Below, one piece after another: positions 20,349 through 64,000 of a stretch of 64,000 nucleotides of DNA (position 1 is the stretch's first letter; each line of letters opens with the position of its first letter). The DNA is from Brachyhypopomus gauderio. Its lineage: Eukaryota > Chordata > Actinopteri > Gymnotiformes > Hypopomidae. A program made the translations under genes and the position numbers. The notes beneath the pieces were generated by a model. That model saw only the letters and a list, made by a program, of their open reading frames with translations, was not told where the DNA came from and searched no databases. The DNA lies in assembly GCF_052324685.1 (NCBI RefSeq), contig NC_135225.1:4354129-4418128 (forward strand), written 5' to 3'.

Positions 20349-22055
20349 ATGTTACAAATAAAAAATCGTTTGAAATATTGCTCAGTTGCAATTGCTGCGA
20401 ATAGACTGGTATCTGGACCAGTACCGAACCCAGTCGTCTTTTTGGACATCGCAGCTGATGACGAGATTATCGGAAGAATCGTAATTGAAGTAAGAATCTG
20501 TTATTAGTAAATCAGACCGATGTACTGTAGACTTGTTTCCTAAATGACTCAATGTTATACACTAGTGTTTCACATGGGTCAGGTTGTATGTGTTTAGGTA
20601 TCGTAGACTAAACGTACCACGACCTTGGGGATGTGCTTGAAGGTTTATTACATTACAGCTCCTATTTTAATACAGCTGAATGCAGACGTTGTTCCCAAAA
20701 CCGCAGGTACGTTTTTAGTGGAATTTCACTAAACGATAAACCAAAATCTAAAATAAAATGACTGAAGAGTGATTGTTTTTTCTCTCTCTCTCAGAGAACT
20801 TCAGAGCACTTTGTACAGGCGAGTTCGGGTTTGGCTATAAAGGCTCTGTGTTTCATAGGATTATACCCGAGTTCATGTGCCAGGTATCAGTTGAACATCA
20901 TATCATCTTATGATGGAGCTGGAGCATCATTGGTTCTTGCTAAAGATATAAAAATGCGCACAATCACCGAAAATTAAGAGTTGCTGCTTACTTTTTATTC
21001 AGGGTGGAGATTTCACAAATCATAATGGAACTGGTGGAAAATCTATTTATGGAAAGAAATTCAAGGATGAGAATTTCAAGTTGAAACACACCGGACCAGG
21101 TGATATAACACATTTACCCCCTTCAGTCGTCATTACTAACAGTTTGTCAGTTCTTTGGAACAACATTGTTGTGTGTGGGGTGCAATATTCACTTCCACAT
21201 AATGCCACTAGGTGGCGACATTGGTTTGAGTAGTAAGCAGCACAGATTTTGTAATCTACAAACGAATGACCTACTTTCATAGCCAGTCGGCATCAATGTA
21301 TCGTAGTACATTTTGGTGCCAGGGGGTTCCTAAACCAACAAATCCCCGTGATGGATAAATATGACCAAATAGTGTCGGATTGTGTAACATTGGCCTGGAT
21401 GTAATTATAGTAGAGACCCATTATTTACCCAGTCCAGATGCGCGCCGCCTTGCAGCGCAACAGTCGGTTTTAATGTTTCGGTCTCTCTGTTTTCCTTTAT
21501 GATCTGATCATTGTTAATGAGCGTTTGATGATGTGGCCACCAAATCCTAACACATTACCTTACTGTACAAAATGACAAGCTAATTCACGTTACAGATTTG
21601 TCTAACATTTATTCCTCTGGGTATTTACAGGTGTGCTATCAATGGCAAACTCTGGACCAAACACCAATGCCTCTCAGTTTTTCATCTGCACAACAAAAAC
21701 AGAATGGTATGCAACCCAGACCACATTTACACCAACTCGAGTGAAACTACAGTTGTTCCGTAGTGATAAATGGGTGTAATACTCAGGGGAAATTAAAGCC
21801 AAATCAGCGTGGCTGTATTTAAGATGCTTTGTCTATGACACACCGTAGCTTCGTTAACCAGAGTATAGTGCAGGTCTCGCGAATGTGCTTTTCATTCTGT
21901 CCTCCTTCCACAGGCTTGATGGCAAACATGTTGTGTTTGGTCAAGTAAAAGATGGCATGGAGACTGTCACTGTAATGGAGTCCTATGGTCTGCACGATGG
22001 AGGAACAGTTAAGAAGATAGTCATTACAGACTGTGGGGAAGTTAAACAACACTAG
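20349..22055 (+). CDS. ppif: Cyclophilin D, mitochondrial peptidyl-prolyl isomerase F (6 exons)
   Basis: Exons: 20349-20489, 20676-20706, 20795-20883, 21003-21099, 21631-21706, 21914-22055 (TAG). Phases agree and give 191 residues (human PPIF 207). Residues 1 to about 29 are basic and lack acidic residues ([11 protein letters not shown]...), as in a matrix-targeting presequence. The cyclophilin domain starts about residue 30 ([12 protein letters not shown]) and ends IVITDCGEV. The catalytic and cyclosporin-pocket residues of the family are all present: R79, F84, M85, Q87, F137, W145, L146 and H150. The enzyme isomerises X-Pro bonds in the matrix and sensitises the permeability transition pore; that is family knowledge. 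The start is chosen because an in-frame stop lies just upstream. The position after zmiz1, same strand, supports ppif over other cyclophilins. Confidence 0.95.
21205..21217. promoter_or_regulatory. CTCF-like site in ppif intron 4
   Basis: CCACTAGGTGGCG matches the core CTCF consensus (CCASYAGRKGGCR) at every position. It sits in the intron 21100-21630. Single motif matches occur by chance, so occupancy is unproven. Confidence 0.4.
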
Positions 22056-24204
22056 ACAATGCAATGTATAGAACTGATTTTTATTTTTTTAATATTTAGT
22101 CTCTGTCCAAAAAGGTAAAGGATTTAATTTCATAGCCAGTACTGTAAATGAATGTAAATGAATAATTCAAACATTAAATGGGACATAGTGTCTTAAGAAG
22201 ACCTCTTAATTCAACTACATGTTACTCACCTAAGGGCTTTAGTGGTCTGCATGGACATCTGTTTCTGTACCATGTTTGTATGGATTTTATGCTTACCATG
22301 TAAGCATATTTTTGACCTGCATGCCAAAGGCTTCTCAAATGACAAAAACAAACACCAAGAACTTTTAAAATATATTTTTTGTTTAAAAGATAAAAGCTGC
22401 ATATAGTGTTTGTACCTCTTGAGATTGATGTGAAGAAAATGGAGGAATAAATGAAAGTATATATGAAAGTGGTTGTGATGTGGGATTTCAGCATATTTGA
22501 ATCCTTGGTCATGTCTTTCACTTTTAATGGCTAAAAGGATGTTTTCCATATGAGGGCTACTATAAATATATATTTATATAAAATCACATGATAGATCATT
22601 ACTTGTAGCTTCGCCTTACAGTAATTTCTCCACCGTTCATTAAGTTTTCTTCCAAAGTTTTTTAAGTTTCCTGATACCACATCTTATTTTAGACAAGACT
22701 TCCTGTCCCCTAGAAGAGGATGTGACATCATACCCATGACCATGAAACCTTTCTACCTTAAGTATGCATTAACTTTGTATGGCAATATCTTTACACCATC
22801 TGATAAGCCTATACTTTTTAAAACACTACCATTTTGAAAGAGGTGATGGTAGAGACATCACTGTAATACCTTATGAAGCCAAATTATGAACTTTTGTGGA
22901 AAACAGTCTTCTCTAAGTGAAACCATATGCACACTGAGCTCACAGGTTTTGTTTGACTTCTCAGATTACAGAGTTGCTATAGAGACACACTCATTCCTGT
23001 TCTGTTTAAGTCTGCATTGTTGTAACAAACTTGCTATAATTTGGTCCTCCACCCTTTTGTGAAGTTTCAGTGATTTGGAATATGTAGTCAAATTACAAAA
23101 ACTTGGCTTTGAAGGCAAAGGCAGTTTTACTGCCAACATCTAACGTTCTTATGTAGCACTCCCATGTTTGCAATTATTACAAGCAAATGAGCTGAATGGT
23201 AAAAAAAGAAACATCTGTCTTTTTTACTGTGCTCTATGTCCCCAAGTCAAAATAAATATGGTTTTGTGACGTACTGAAGCCATGAACTTTTTTGAAAAAG
23301 TTCTTCCTTAGAATTCTGAGCAGTATATGAATCTGCTCTCAGAACTACAACTCTTCTCAAGACTTTATATATGAATTTCTATTACAACTGCATCACTGTA
23401 TCTGTGTAATTCATCAGGCATGTTGCCTCCCAAGAGAAAGCTTTGAGGTGGCTGGAGGTTTCCACTGACAAACAGGCACAAATATTTGTTAAAAATCTTA
23501 AAACTCGTATAGCTGGCTCAAGCAGAAAATAAATACTGCTGTATAATAAAGTTTGGAGGTCAAATAAGACAAGGGAGAACTTTTAGATTTGATGTTTTAA
23601 TTCAACAAACTCCTAAAAGCACAAAGTATTCAGTTTTCCTAACTAACGAATAAGGCACATATCGGAATGCCGTTTCATGGACGTTGAGCAGCAGAGTTGT
23701 TCTCTAGTTTAATTTTCTAGTTCAGTCTTTTATCAGCCTGCTCTGTTGCTCTGTCCAATCCATTATGATCTCAAATATGTTACAGACATCATACACGAGA
23801 ACAGAAACATGAGTTTCTAACTTTTCACGAGATTCATCAGTACATTCAGTAAATATGGATTAATTGGTATACCCTAGTAGTGAAAAAAGGCATTTCATTG
23901 TAACATCAGTTATTAGTGAGGTGAACTCTATGAAAGATTTTTTCCAAGAAATAGCATGGTCATATTAAATACATTGCACAGAAGTATACTTCTTAAACCA
24001 GTTAAAACACATGCACATGCAAACTCAGCGACAGTTCTTTGTCTCACACAAATATTAAAAATATTTAAGTAAATCTTAATTTTAAAAGATGAAGAAACAA
24101 TATTTCATAATCATTCTTTGACATTGGTGACATTTGAAAACTCACAGTTTAATAGAGATTGATCTACAGTGGTGTGAGTCAGTGTCTTAAATGTAGGCAT
24201 CTGC
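22056..24204. other. ppif 3'UTR and gene-free AT-rich spacer
   Basis: Downstream of the ppif stop the sequence is AT-rich, with possible + strand poly(A) signals ATTAAA at 22173-22178, AATAAA at 22446-22451 and AATAAA at 23251-23256. The first would give a short UTR of about 140 bp. No open frame with gene-like composition is present on either strand. The convergent zcchc24 transcript approaches from the right. Confidence 0.5.
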
Positions 24205-27200
24205 TTTATTGCTTTCCTAGAACTGCTATTTGCAACATTTGTACTATATAGCAAAAACATGGTAATTTTCATAGGTGTACTAAAACAACTGTATAATTGT
24301 AATGGGCAATAACTTTACCGTATATACTGATAATATCTAAAATAACAAAACACAAATAAATGGCTTTAAGGGCATAATAATTATGTACCAACCATTGAAT
24401 AATATTCTACTTAGACATCAATATTTCCTTCTTAGTGTAGTTTTGTTGCATTTTATACAAAAAAGAAGTAATTGTAGAAAGACCTTCCATAAATATTTCC
24501 GTAGGATATAACCCTGGATTATTGTAAAACAACATCAAAACTCCCAGCTCTGTTGTATCTCAGAAATCTGCCCTTTTTCGCATAAACAATTTTAATATTG
24601 CATCACAACATTCCAAAATAGCTAACTTGAAAATGATGGCCGTCAAATATATACATAAAAACATAAAATTGTTTCTTTGAAAGGGAAAAAAAAATCTAAT
24701 CCGGTTTCAAATTGAAAAATTTTCAACATCCAAACTTGTTTCCAAAATACACATAACTTTCATAGAAAATAAGTTTACATTGAAAGTGAGCTATAAAAGT
24801 CAAGTATATGTAATTCAAGACAAACACATGCGTAAAAGCACTTGTATAGGAAATGCACGTACACTTTACCACCACCTCCAGGTGTTTCTGCCCTCTATGG
24901 GAGTATGAGCAGATCGCCACACAACACTGCACCTACATGCGCTAAAATGCCTCCTAATGTGGGCAGAGAAAACCAGCAAGTAACTACCAACTCGGCTATA
25001 GCGGTCGGCACAGTCTCCTCAACCTCCCACTCTTCAAACTGCTGAGGTGTTCAGAGGAGGCAACGTTCCCCACAAACATGAGGTCAGTCTGAAAGGATGC
25101 GGATGAGCACACACTCACTATGGCGCATCAGGGACCAGGAAACTCGCCCCCACGAGAGAAGTAGCTCTCAGTATTCCTTCTCTTTCTTTTCTTATTTATT
25201 TATTTACTTATTTCTGCTTGCTCACAAGTTAAGGCTACAGACAATCCCAGTTGATCCCAGTAACGTGTAGAACACCAGAGGATCAGCAGTGCCTGGACTG
25301 AAGTCATAGGTTTTTACTGAGAAAAACGCTTCTGGCTCATCTCCTACAATGACGATCGCACATTCTTCCATACTAAATGAATCTGAAAACGTACAACGAT
25401 GTGTGCACAGAGCAGCTATTATGAAGCTATTAACAGCCTACAGTAAAACTATATTTTCTGAGAAAAGTGCTCTACTAGTATAGAAGGTCTACTAGATAGA
25501 ACTGACGAAACACGGTGACCTGTTTTGTAGAGGTTCATTCTGTGAGACGCTGATCTCACATATCTCACTGGTGATTCCTTGGCAACAGACCATAGTGTGA
25601 TTAGATTTACCATCAGGAAATCAAACCTAATGTACAAGCAGTAATGAAGGGAGGGAAATAATTAGTCGGTTTGGTTTTCAGTGCTAACGGGCTCATTATA
25701 ATTCTGCACTTTCAGTTCACATCTTAGAGCAGCACAACATCACCTACCAACACCTCAATGTGCATGATGATCTTAAGCATTTTGAACGAATCCTTTCAGG
25801 TGTGATCTGTTTCTGAGAATATACAATTTGTCTCAATAAATCAGAAAAAAAAACATTTCAGACAACATAAAATATATGAGGTTATGACTTCCAAAGTTTA
25901 GTAAACAATTATACACATTCTATATACCAAGAAACGTGTTTCACTGGATATGTACATCTAGGCTTACAATTTTTACGAAACAATATTTTGCTTTCAATAA
26001 CTTCATTCAGCAAATGCTTACAAATGAGTCTAAAATTACCTTTGTTACACAAAATAAAGCTACATTTAATGTTATAAAATATTAAATGCTCTTTGATCAC
26101 AGTCAAATGTGACCAATTAGTATGTAATGTAATCTTTTAAAAAACAAATCTTTCAGTCGAGGTAAACTATAGAAAATATCTTCAATATCTTGAAAATACA
26201 TCAAACTCCCATGATAAAATCTCTATACTAAACTATGCTCTTCAAATATTTCCAAAATTTCCTCTGTCCTATGACCATTCAACCATAACCAAATCCATAT
26301 CCACATTTCAGACCTTTCAAAAGACTTTTCATCATAACATACCTAGTCCCTCTGCCACTTTTTAGCCGAGCATTACCTCCATTCCTCAGAAACAGGTCTT
26401 TCTTTTGCCATCATCACAGCCTTGATGCGATTAACTCCATCACTTTTCAATTTTGGACATATACAAACTACAATTTTTTTATACAGCTGTGATGTTAATA
26501 ACCTAATCTATGGGGAAGAATAATTCAAAATGTTTTTTGATGCCACGAAGATGCATACCAATCTCCAAATATTCTATAAATAAACAAATATGGCCACATT
26601 GGTTCAAGTCAATTCTTTAGACCAAGTATTTGACTAATTTAGTATTTCTGTTTCAGAGCTGGTGATGGTTGAATTTTAATATGTACTTTAAGTAAATGCT
26701 TTTAGTTCCACTAATAAATGCTACTTATGCACAACAGAGATCTAGCACTCAAGCTGGTTAAAGATAAGGCCAATGCAGAGTTGCATAGCTTCACACAGGC
26801 CAGGAGCGTGCTCAGAGCCGGCCGTCAGCATCAGCCTATCACGGCACAGGGAAAAGATGAAGGAAAATGTGGAATTCCCAAAGCTGTGTCTATCCTGAGG
26901 CAATAAAGGTATATATTCCAGCTAGCATTAAGATGAAGTGAAAACCAATACTGTCATAGGCTAATGCTCAGTGATGTAACTCATGTTTGTTGCATAAGGT
27001 GTTAGCGTACTGTGTTGTTGCCGACAAACTGAATGGCGTACGTTAACTGTGGTGTTTTTCGAGTTAGCTTTAGCCAGCTGAATGCTGTAGTGTTCGGTAA
27101 AGTTATCTAGCATGCCTTGATATGCATGTCAAACATACAAGTATGTCAAAAGTAAGAACTTGACATTGCTGCATTTCATACAAGACGATTCTATCCTACA

Positions 27201-27768
27201 GTAGTTTCTAATGGCAAGAGGTGGGGTTAGGCAATACCTGTGCATACAAACGGGGCTAAATATCCCAGTTTAGCTGAATCAATTGCACGATGATATAAAA
27301 ACATTACAAATAAATATGCAAATAAAGCTAGGGATGACTAGTACAATATCCCCTGTTAATTCACAGTTAAAATGGTGTGCTGTTGACCCAAAGAACACTG
27401 CAAGGCACCCAATGCCCTGTCTGACTGAACTAATATAATACCTTTACCACTCAGCACATCCACAAAGTTCACTTGGCAGGGGAAATGAAGGCAGAGTCTG
27501 TAAACACGCAGTCAAAGAACACAATGTTGAGGTCACCCATTGTGCCTAGTATGGATAACAATACTGTCAGTGACACACTTTGAAACACATACTCAATAAT
27601 CAATTATACATATAGAACAAATAAATGTTGAAACATGAGGCCCTATTAGTATTGGCGATATTTACAAGAATATTTTGGCACTTCTAACGTTTTCATGGAG
27701 CACTTGGTGGGCGTGGCAGAGGGGGCGGGGCAGGGGAAGAGGAAGGAGGGGCTTGGACCCGATGGTCC
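24205..27768 (-). other. zcchc24: Probable long 3'UTR of zcchc24
   Basis: About 3.5 kb of AT-rich non-coding sequence follows the zcchc24 stop on the minus strand. A minus-strand AATAAA (TTTATT at 24205-24210) is one plausible end; TTTATT copies near 25195 are another. Just after the stop is a C-rich stretch on the transcript strand (27712-27760). The true end cannot be fixed from sequence alone. Confidence 0.4.
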
Positions 27769-57720
<29,952 letters not shown>

Positions 57721-60084
57721 TTTATTATAATATTCATATAGGCTGCTCGCAAGCCATGTCAACAGAGAATCTAGAATATACCAAACGCAACCTACTCTAA
57801 ATAATGTGAGACACTCACATTTGAAATAAGGCACACAAAACATAGTTTTATAAGTGTTTAGATGTTAGCTTCACAAGCCGAAAGCTAGGCGAAGAAGTAT
57901 ATTGGTTAAATTCTTTTGATTTTTTTTCGGCCTATTTTATTTCGAGATATACAAGTAAAGATCTTTCTGCTCTTACACTGGTAGCTAAAATACAACAAAC
58001 AAAACTTCCAATAATCTTATTTCCCCAAATCAAAGTAATCACTAGATTATATTAACTTTTGTTTTGGACTCTCAACGCTGTGTAGTTTCACATATTCCAC
58101 TAAACAGGAAGAAAGGCCGATGTAAAACAAATGGCTCTGTTTGTTTAGCTAGAGGTGAGATTCGTGAGCAGTACCCAACCAGTTCCTGAGTAAATATCCA
58201 TGACCAACTTTTTCTTTAACCTTCATAAACACAAGCTACACAAATACGTTCTTAAATGAATTTGGATTAACATTCTTTGTTTTGAAGTTGACCTTATTTA
58301 AAAAAACATAAAAATAAACTTTGTGAAGATTGGTGGCTTAGAATACATATGAGGTAACTGTTCTTTTAGCTAATTTTAGCATTTGATGAAGTAATTTCTT
58401 AGTTGATTCAGTTTGAGTTCACCAGCACAGTTAAACATGGCCACCAAAGGTCAGAAAACAAATAAACAACATAGCACATCTAATTACAAACATGACAATG
58501 TTTTGAGCTAGTCCTAAGAGATTTGCCAAGCAATTTCTGGAAGAAACAGTGAAACTTTAAAAGGGGGTTAAAGGAAAATGAATTCAATTATATAACTTTT
58601 CCATATAGCATATCACGGAGGTCTGGCCAGTGGTATAATGCTCGAAGGTAAAATATAAACAAGTGTCCATCAGGTATTAGGAAATTTGTCTTATTCAACT
58701 GCATACATAAACATGCTTCACAGAGCACTCAAGAGCCTATTGCTCCATCTTGTGGCAAAGAAGAAAAGTGCCCTTTTTGATTGAGCTCATGAATGAACAT
58801 AAACAACGTAACTACAACAGTGCTGACAGATATTAAAAATCAGAAATATACATAAAAATGTTAGAACATTATATATATAATGTTTATAGATGTTTAAAAG
58901 TTTCACTTTAGAGATAAGAAATCAACAGGTATTAAATAAATACTTCGGAATGACTTTCAAGTGGAAATAACACACCTCTGAACTAAATTAACAGAATCAA
59001 AGCATGTTGTTTATTGAAATGTTAAGGTAGACATAAACGTATAGGCATCTGTTACAAATTTAGTTACGTACATCCATACTTATATAATTTAAGAGACATT
59101 TCCTTGTGGAATAAAATAGCTTATATGTACTAGCAATTGAATTATTTTTTGCAAAGGTGTACTGTAATATGTTGAGAAACACGCAAGTATGGATTCTCAT
59201 CTGCCACAGATACTTTGTAGATATAGTGTTAGACAAAAGTGTACACATTTTGAGTTAGCAAATTAAGACCTTTCAGTCAGGTCAGTTTTGACCAAGCAGT
59301 AACACTGACACACTGAAAATCTCAAAGCGACAGCGGCCAATGTAAGTAGTTATGTGTTGAGAGCGTGTCAGCAGTGGCCCTGTAGCCAGACACTGGCAAC
59401 CAATGAAGGGCATAAATCTTACTCTGTTAAATCTCACTTCATTTGACAGAAAAAAAAATTTCATTAGTTTTTGGCACAGAAAATAGTATTTTAAATAATA
59501 ATACAAGAGGACTCCTGTTTAGAAAACAGCTTTAACTGCAGTGTTGAGTTTAGCTCTCTCCTGTCCTACAGGCATCCGAGATCATGAAAAGAAGAGTGCG
59601 GTGTTGGGGGGGGGGGGGGGGGGGGGGAGACTTAGTTTATGGAAAACATGGATGCAAAATAAGTTCAGTGGTTTCATAGAAGCTACATATATGACACCTC
59701 TTCTACAAGACCCAACATATTAGGGACAGTTCCTTAAACAGCTTTGTATTAAAACACATAAAAAGTGTAGCTTTAATGGTGTCTGTTAAGTGATCATAGT
59801 TAAGGCAGTTAGGTAAGCATCATTAGTGCTGTTCATATTCTCATTAAAACAAACAGCTGATGTGCTTTGTGCTTAGCTTGATGAATGTTTGGATAAAAAT
59901 AAGATACAATTTCAGCAAATACTCTGCAAACGTTCTAAAAGACATTGTTGCACTTAAAACTAAAAAGAAAAAAAAAATTCCATGCCATTCATATACCAAC
60001 ATTTTAGATATAAAATCCTAGGTCAAGGTTGTTCTAAAATGTTTTATGCAGTATAAAGCACCACAATTACCTCAGCCATCAAAT
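57721..60084. other. Intergenic region between zcchc24 and the zinc-finger gene
   Basis: AT-rich sequence without a supported gene on either strand. A poly-G run lies at 59606-59627. The last few hundred bases before 60085 should be 3'UTR of the minus-strand zinc-finger gene. Confidence 0.6.
59606..59627 (+). repeat. Poly-G tract
   Basis: About 22 uninterrupted G residues. Confidence 0.9.
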
Positions 60085-61038
60085 CTATGATGAATGTTCT
60101 TTCATGTGTAATCTATAACTATAAACATAACCGTAAGACTTTCCACAGACATCACACTGAAAAGGTTTTTCTTTTGAATGGGTCCTTTTGTGCTTGTTTA
60201 GTATATAAATACGTTTGAAGCTCTTCCCACACTCTGTGCATGCATATGGCCTCTCTCCAGTGTGATCACGCTGGTGCACTTTTAAGTCATACTTGTCAAA
60301 AAACCTCTTGTCACACTGGTCACAAGGAAAGGCCTTCTCCCCAGCATGTCTACGCTGGTGGATCTTCAGATAAGCAGGCTTGGCAAACATCATGCCACAC
60401 TGATCACAAGAGTATGGCCTCTTTCTCTTGTGCACCTTCATGTGATCGGTGAGCAGGTCAGATCGTTTGAACTCTTTCCCACAAGTTTCACACCTCAACA
60501 TTTCTCCTCCATGCATGCGGGAGTGCATTCTGAATGACGTTGCCTTCCCCTGGCTCTTATATTTCTGGGACATCTTCCTCTTGCCTGTGGATGTAATGTC
60601 CACGTTCCTACCAAGCTTTACTTTAGATGAATTGACTCTTTTTTTCAAAGGTTTATGCAGATATTCATTTGAGTTTTCTTTCCATGCTATGTCACACTCA
60701 TCTTCCATTTCAACTGGAGGAATTAGCCCTGCTGGTGATCCCTCTTCACAGTTGTCGTTCATTTTGCTGACTAAGGTTAGGTCATCAAGTTGTTCCTTTT
60801 TAATGAGTAAACCGATTTCAATAGACTCTTTCTTAAACTCATTGAATCTAGGACCATGAAAAGTCTCTGCTTGACTTGCATGAGATGGTAAGGTGCCTTC
60901 TACATCATATTCCTGTTTAATTTGAGTAGGGAAGACCGACAAGGTTTTTCGCAGTCTCAACACACAGTCCTTTTCAGCGTTCATGCTTTGAACATCCAGG
61001 AGTGTTGAAGCTGCATGTAACAAACCGAGAGCCTGCAT
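60085..61038 (-). CDS. C2H2 zinc-finger protein, five fingers, single coding exon
   Basis: A 317-codon frame with no internal stop. Five tandem C2H2 fingers end the protein: residues 183-203, 211-231, 239-259, 267-287 and 295-315. Linkers are TGERPY/AGEKAF/SKEKPF type, typical of DNA-binding finger arrays. The N-terminal 180 residues carry no KRAB, SCAN or BTB domain I can see. They contain three sumoylation-type motifs: IKQE (40-43), FKKE (68-71) and IKKE (79-82). A basic stretch before the fingers (KKRVNSSK) may be a nuclear signal. An in-frame TAA about 45 bases upstream with no intervening ATG supports the start. It is probably a nuclear transcription regulator. I cannot name the orthologue. 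Confidence 0.85.
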   Translation of the reverse strand: MQALGLLHAASTLLDVQSMNAEKDCVLRLRKTLSVFPTQIKQEYDVEGTLPSHASQAETFHGPRFNEFKKESIEIGLLIKKEQLDDLTLVSKMNDNCEEGSPAGLIPPVEMEDECDIAWKENSNEYLHKPLKKRVNSSKVKLGRNVDITSTGKRKMSQKYKSQGKATSFRMHSRMHGGEMLRCETCGKEFKRSDLLTDHMKVHKRKRPYSCDQCGMMFAKPAYLKIHQRRHAGEKAFPCDQCDKRFFDKYDLKVHQRDHTGERPYACTECGKSFKRIYILNKHKRTHSKEKPFQCDVCGKSYGYVYSYRLHMKEHSS

Positions 61039-62051
61039 ATTAATTATTGCATCCGATAGTGAGAATCGCGAATTATTTTAGGTTCATTTAACTTAGGTTC
61101 AGTGAAGATAGAGAGCATTTTCCATAACCATGAAGATGGTGCATCTTTAGTGCATGTTTTGTTCTCATCTCATCTCCTCTGGCTTCCTTAGTCGTGTAAA
61201 GACCAAAAAAAAAAAAACAACCTCGCAGGTGATTCCACAGCCAGACGTATTTTAAATCCCTGGCAAAGAAGAACACTTGGCTTAAGGGTGGCATAAAATG
61301 TGCAAGCTGTGCAAAAGCTCTTCAACCAATAAAAGCACCCCGTTTTAATAAAAAATATTACTCTTTTGTCAACAAGTTAAAAGCAAAATAGGGAAACAAC
61401 TACGAGGCTAGCTGTTTTTGAAAGTCCATTAATTAGTTGGTTATATTCGCCTTTAAATGCTACAACTTTAAAATACTTAAAAAATACTCACCATGAATTT
61501 AAGCTCTAAACAGAATAATATAGCAGGGAACATTACAGTAACTTCCTGTTTATAATTTAGTAGGCGAACCCTTCTCCCCGAGCGGTTAATAAGTCACATC
61601 GCCATCTACCGTTGTGGAGGCGATTGTGTTTCTACGTCTTCTACAAGCGCCTACACCCCATGTGTAAAATGCATCTCATAATCAAACCTTGTTTTTAATT
61701 AAAACGAAGCTCGTTATCAGATTTCGAAGACAATAGCCACTATAGTAATATATTCAGTAAGTTATTTAAAGAAGACATAAACCAGTGAATTTGAAATATA
61801 CTACTTTTATTATTTTATTGTTTAATAAAAAAAAACAAGTAGGCTACATTAACAATCGCAATAAAAAAAGAATGCATTTTGCAAACTGCTAAAGTGAATT
61901 AGATGGATTTAAAATTCTCAAAGTGAAAATATAAATTACAGAATTAGCACTCTATTATGCAAGATCTTATTTTCACAACATTTGATAGTTGTAAATGTCT
62001 TTTTTATTACTGTCTGCAAATTCCTTCCTTAAAAACAAGTGCAAAGTCTCC
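61039..62051 (-). other. Upstream region of the zinc-finger gene and paox 3' end
   Basis: There is no coding frame. GC content rises near 61560-61670 (CCCCGAGCGGTTAATAAGTC, CGCCATCTACCG), which is the likeliest place for the zinc-finger promoter or a non-coding first exon. The paox 3'UTR occupies the right-hand part. A minus-strand ATTAAA/AATAAA could be supplied by TTTATT at about 61815 or 62001; neither is certain. Confidence 0.4.
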
Positions 62052-63916
<1,865 letters not shown>

Positions 63917-64000
63917 CTTTAAGCACACCAGAAAAAAATAGCAAGGAAAAATCTCAACATGCTTTTGTAAAATCCATAAAATCAGAAATAATATACATAA

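Noticed and set aside
58740-58757. CTCF-like word CCATCTTGTGGC
   Set aside because: It departs from the consensus at a key position; only the 21205 site fits fully.

Overview
The window is nuclear DNA from a ray-finned (teleost) fish. It holds spliced protein genes with GT-AG introns, long AT-rich introns, abundant CA/TA/CT/poly-G simple repeats, and fish-type DNA transposons. It contains no prokaryotic feature. Five genes can be read with confidence: the 3' part of zmiz1 (+), complete ppif (+), complete zcchc24 (-), a complete five-finger C2H2 zinc-finger gene (-) and the 3' part of paox (-). The order and orientation zmiz1 > ppif > < zcchc24 match the human 10q22 arrangement as I know it. 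The zinc-finger gene and paox beside zcchc24 do not (human PAOX is at 10q26), so they mark a fish-side or human-side rearrangement.

Layout. 1-8934: intron of zmiz1 with simple repeats, a purine-rich G-run minisatellite and two CpG-rich patches. 8935-16916: 18 zmiz1 coding exons whose splice phases all agree, ending at the conserved C-terminal activation domain. 16917 to about 20060: 3.1 kb 3'UTR with AATAAA. 20349-22055: six ppif exons, starting only about 300 bp after the zmiz1 poly(A) signal. 22056-27768: convergent 3' ends of ppif and zcchc24, AT-rich, with no other gene seen. 27769-57316: zcchc24 in four exons with introns of about 2.0, 21.0 and 5.9 kb. Those introns carry a LINE-like tail, a nested hAT/MITE/foldback cluster, an 18-bp E-box satellite and a 3.3 kb unclassified DNA transposon. 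57317-60084: upstream and intergenic sequence. 60085-61038: intronless zinc-finger gene. 62052-63916: last four exons of paox, which runs out of the window.

The neighbours do not form a pathway. zmiz1 is a nuclear SP-RING transcriptional co-regulator, ppif a mitochondrial matrix prolyl isomerase, zcchc24 a small zinc-knuckle protein, the C2H2 gene a putative DNA-binding regulator, and paox a peroxisomal FAD amine oxidase. Their proximity is ordinary vertebrate synteny. I found no sign of an undescribed multi-gene system. The most unusual material is repeat and transposon structure in the zcchc24 and zmiz1 introns. All gene names rest on reading the translations against family sequences I know; no database search was run.
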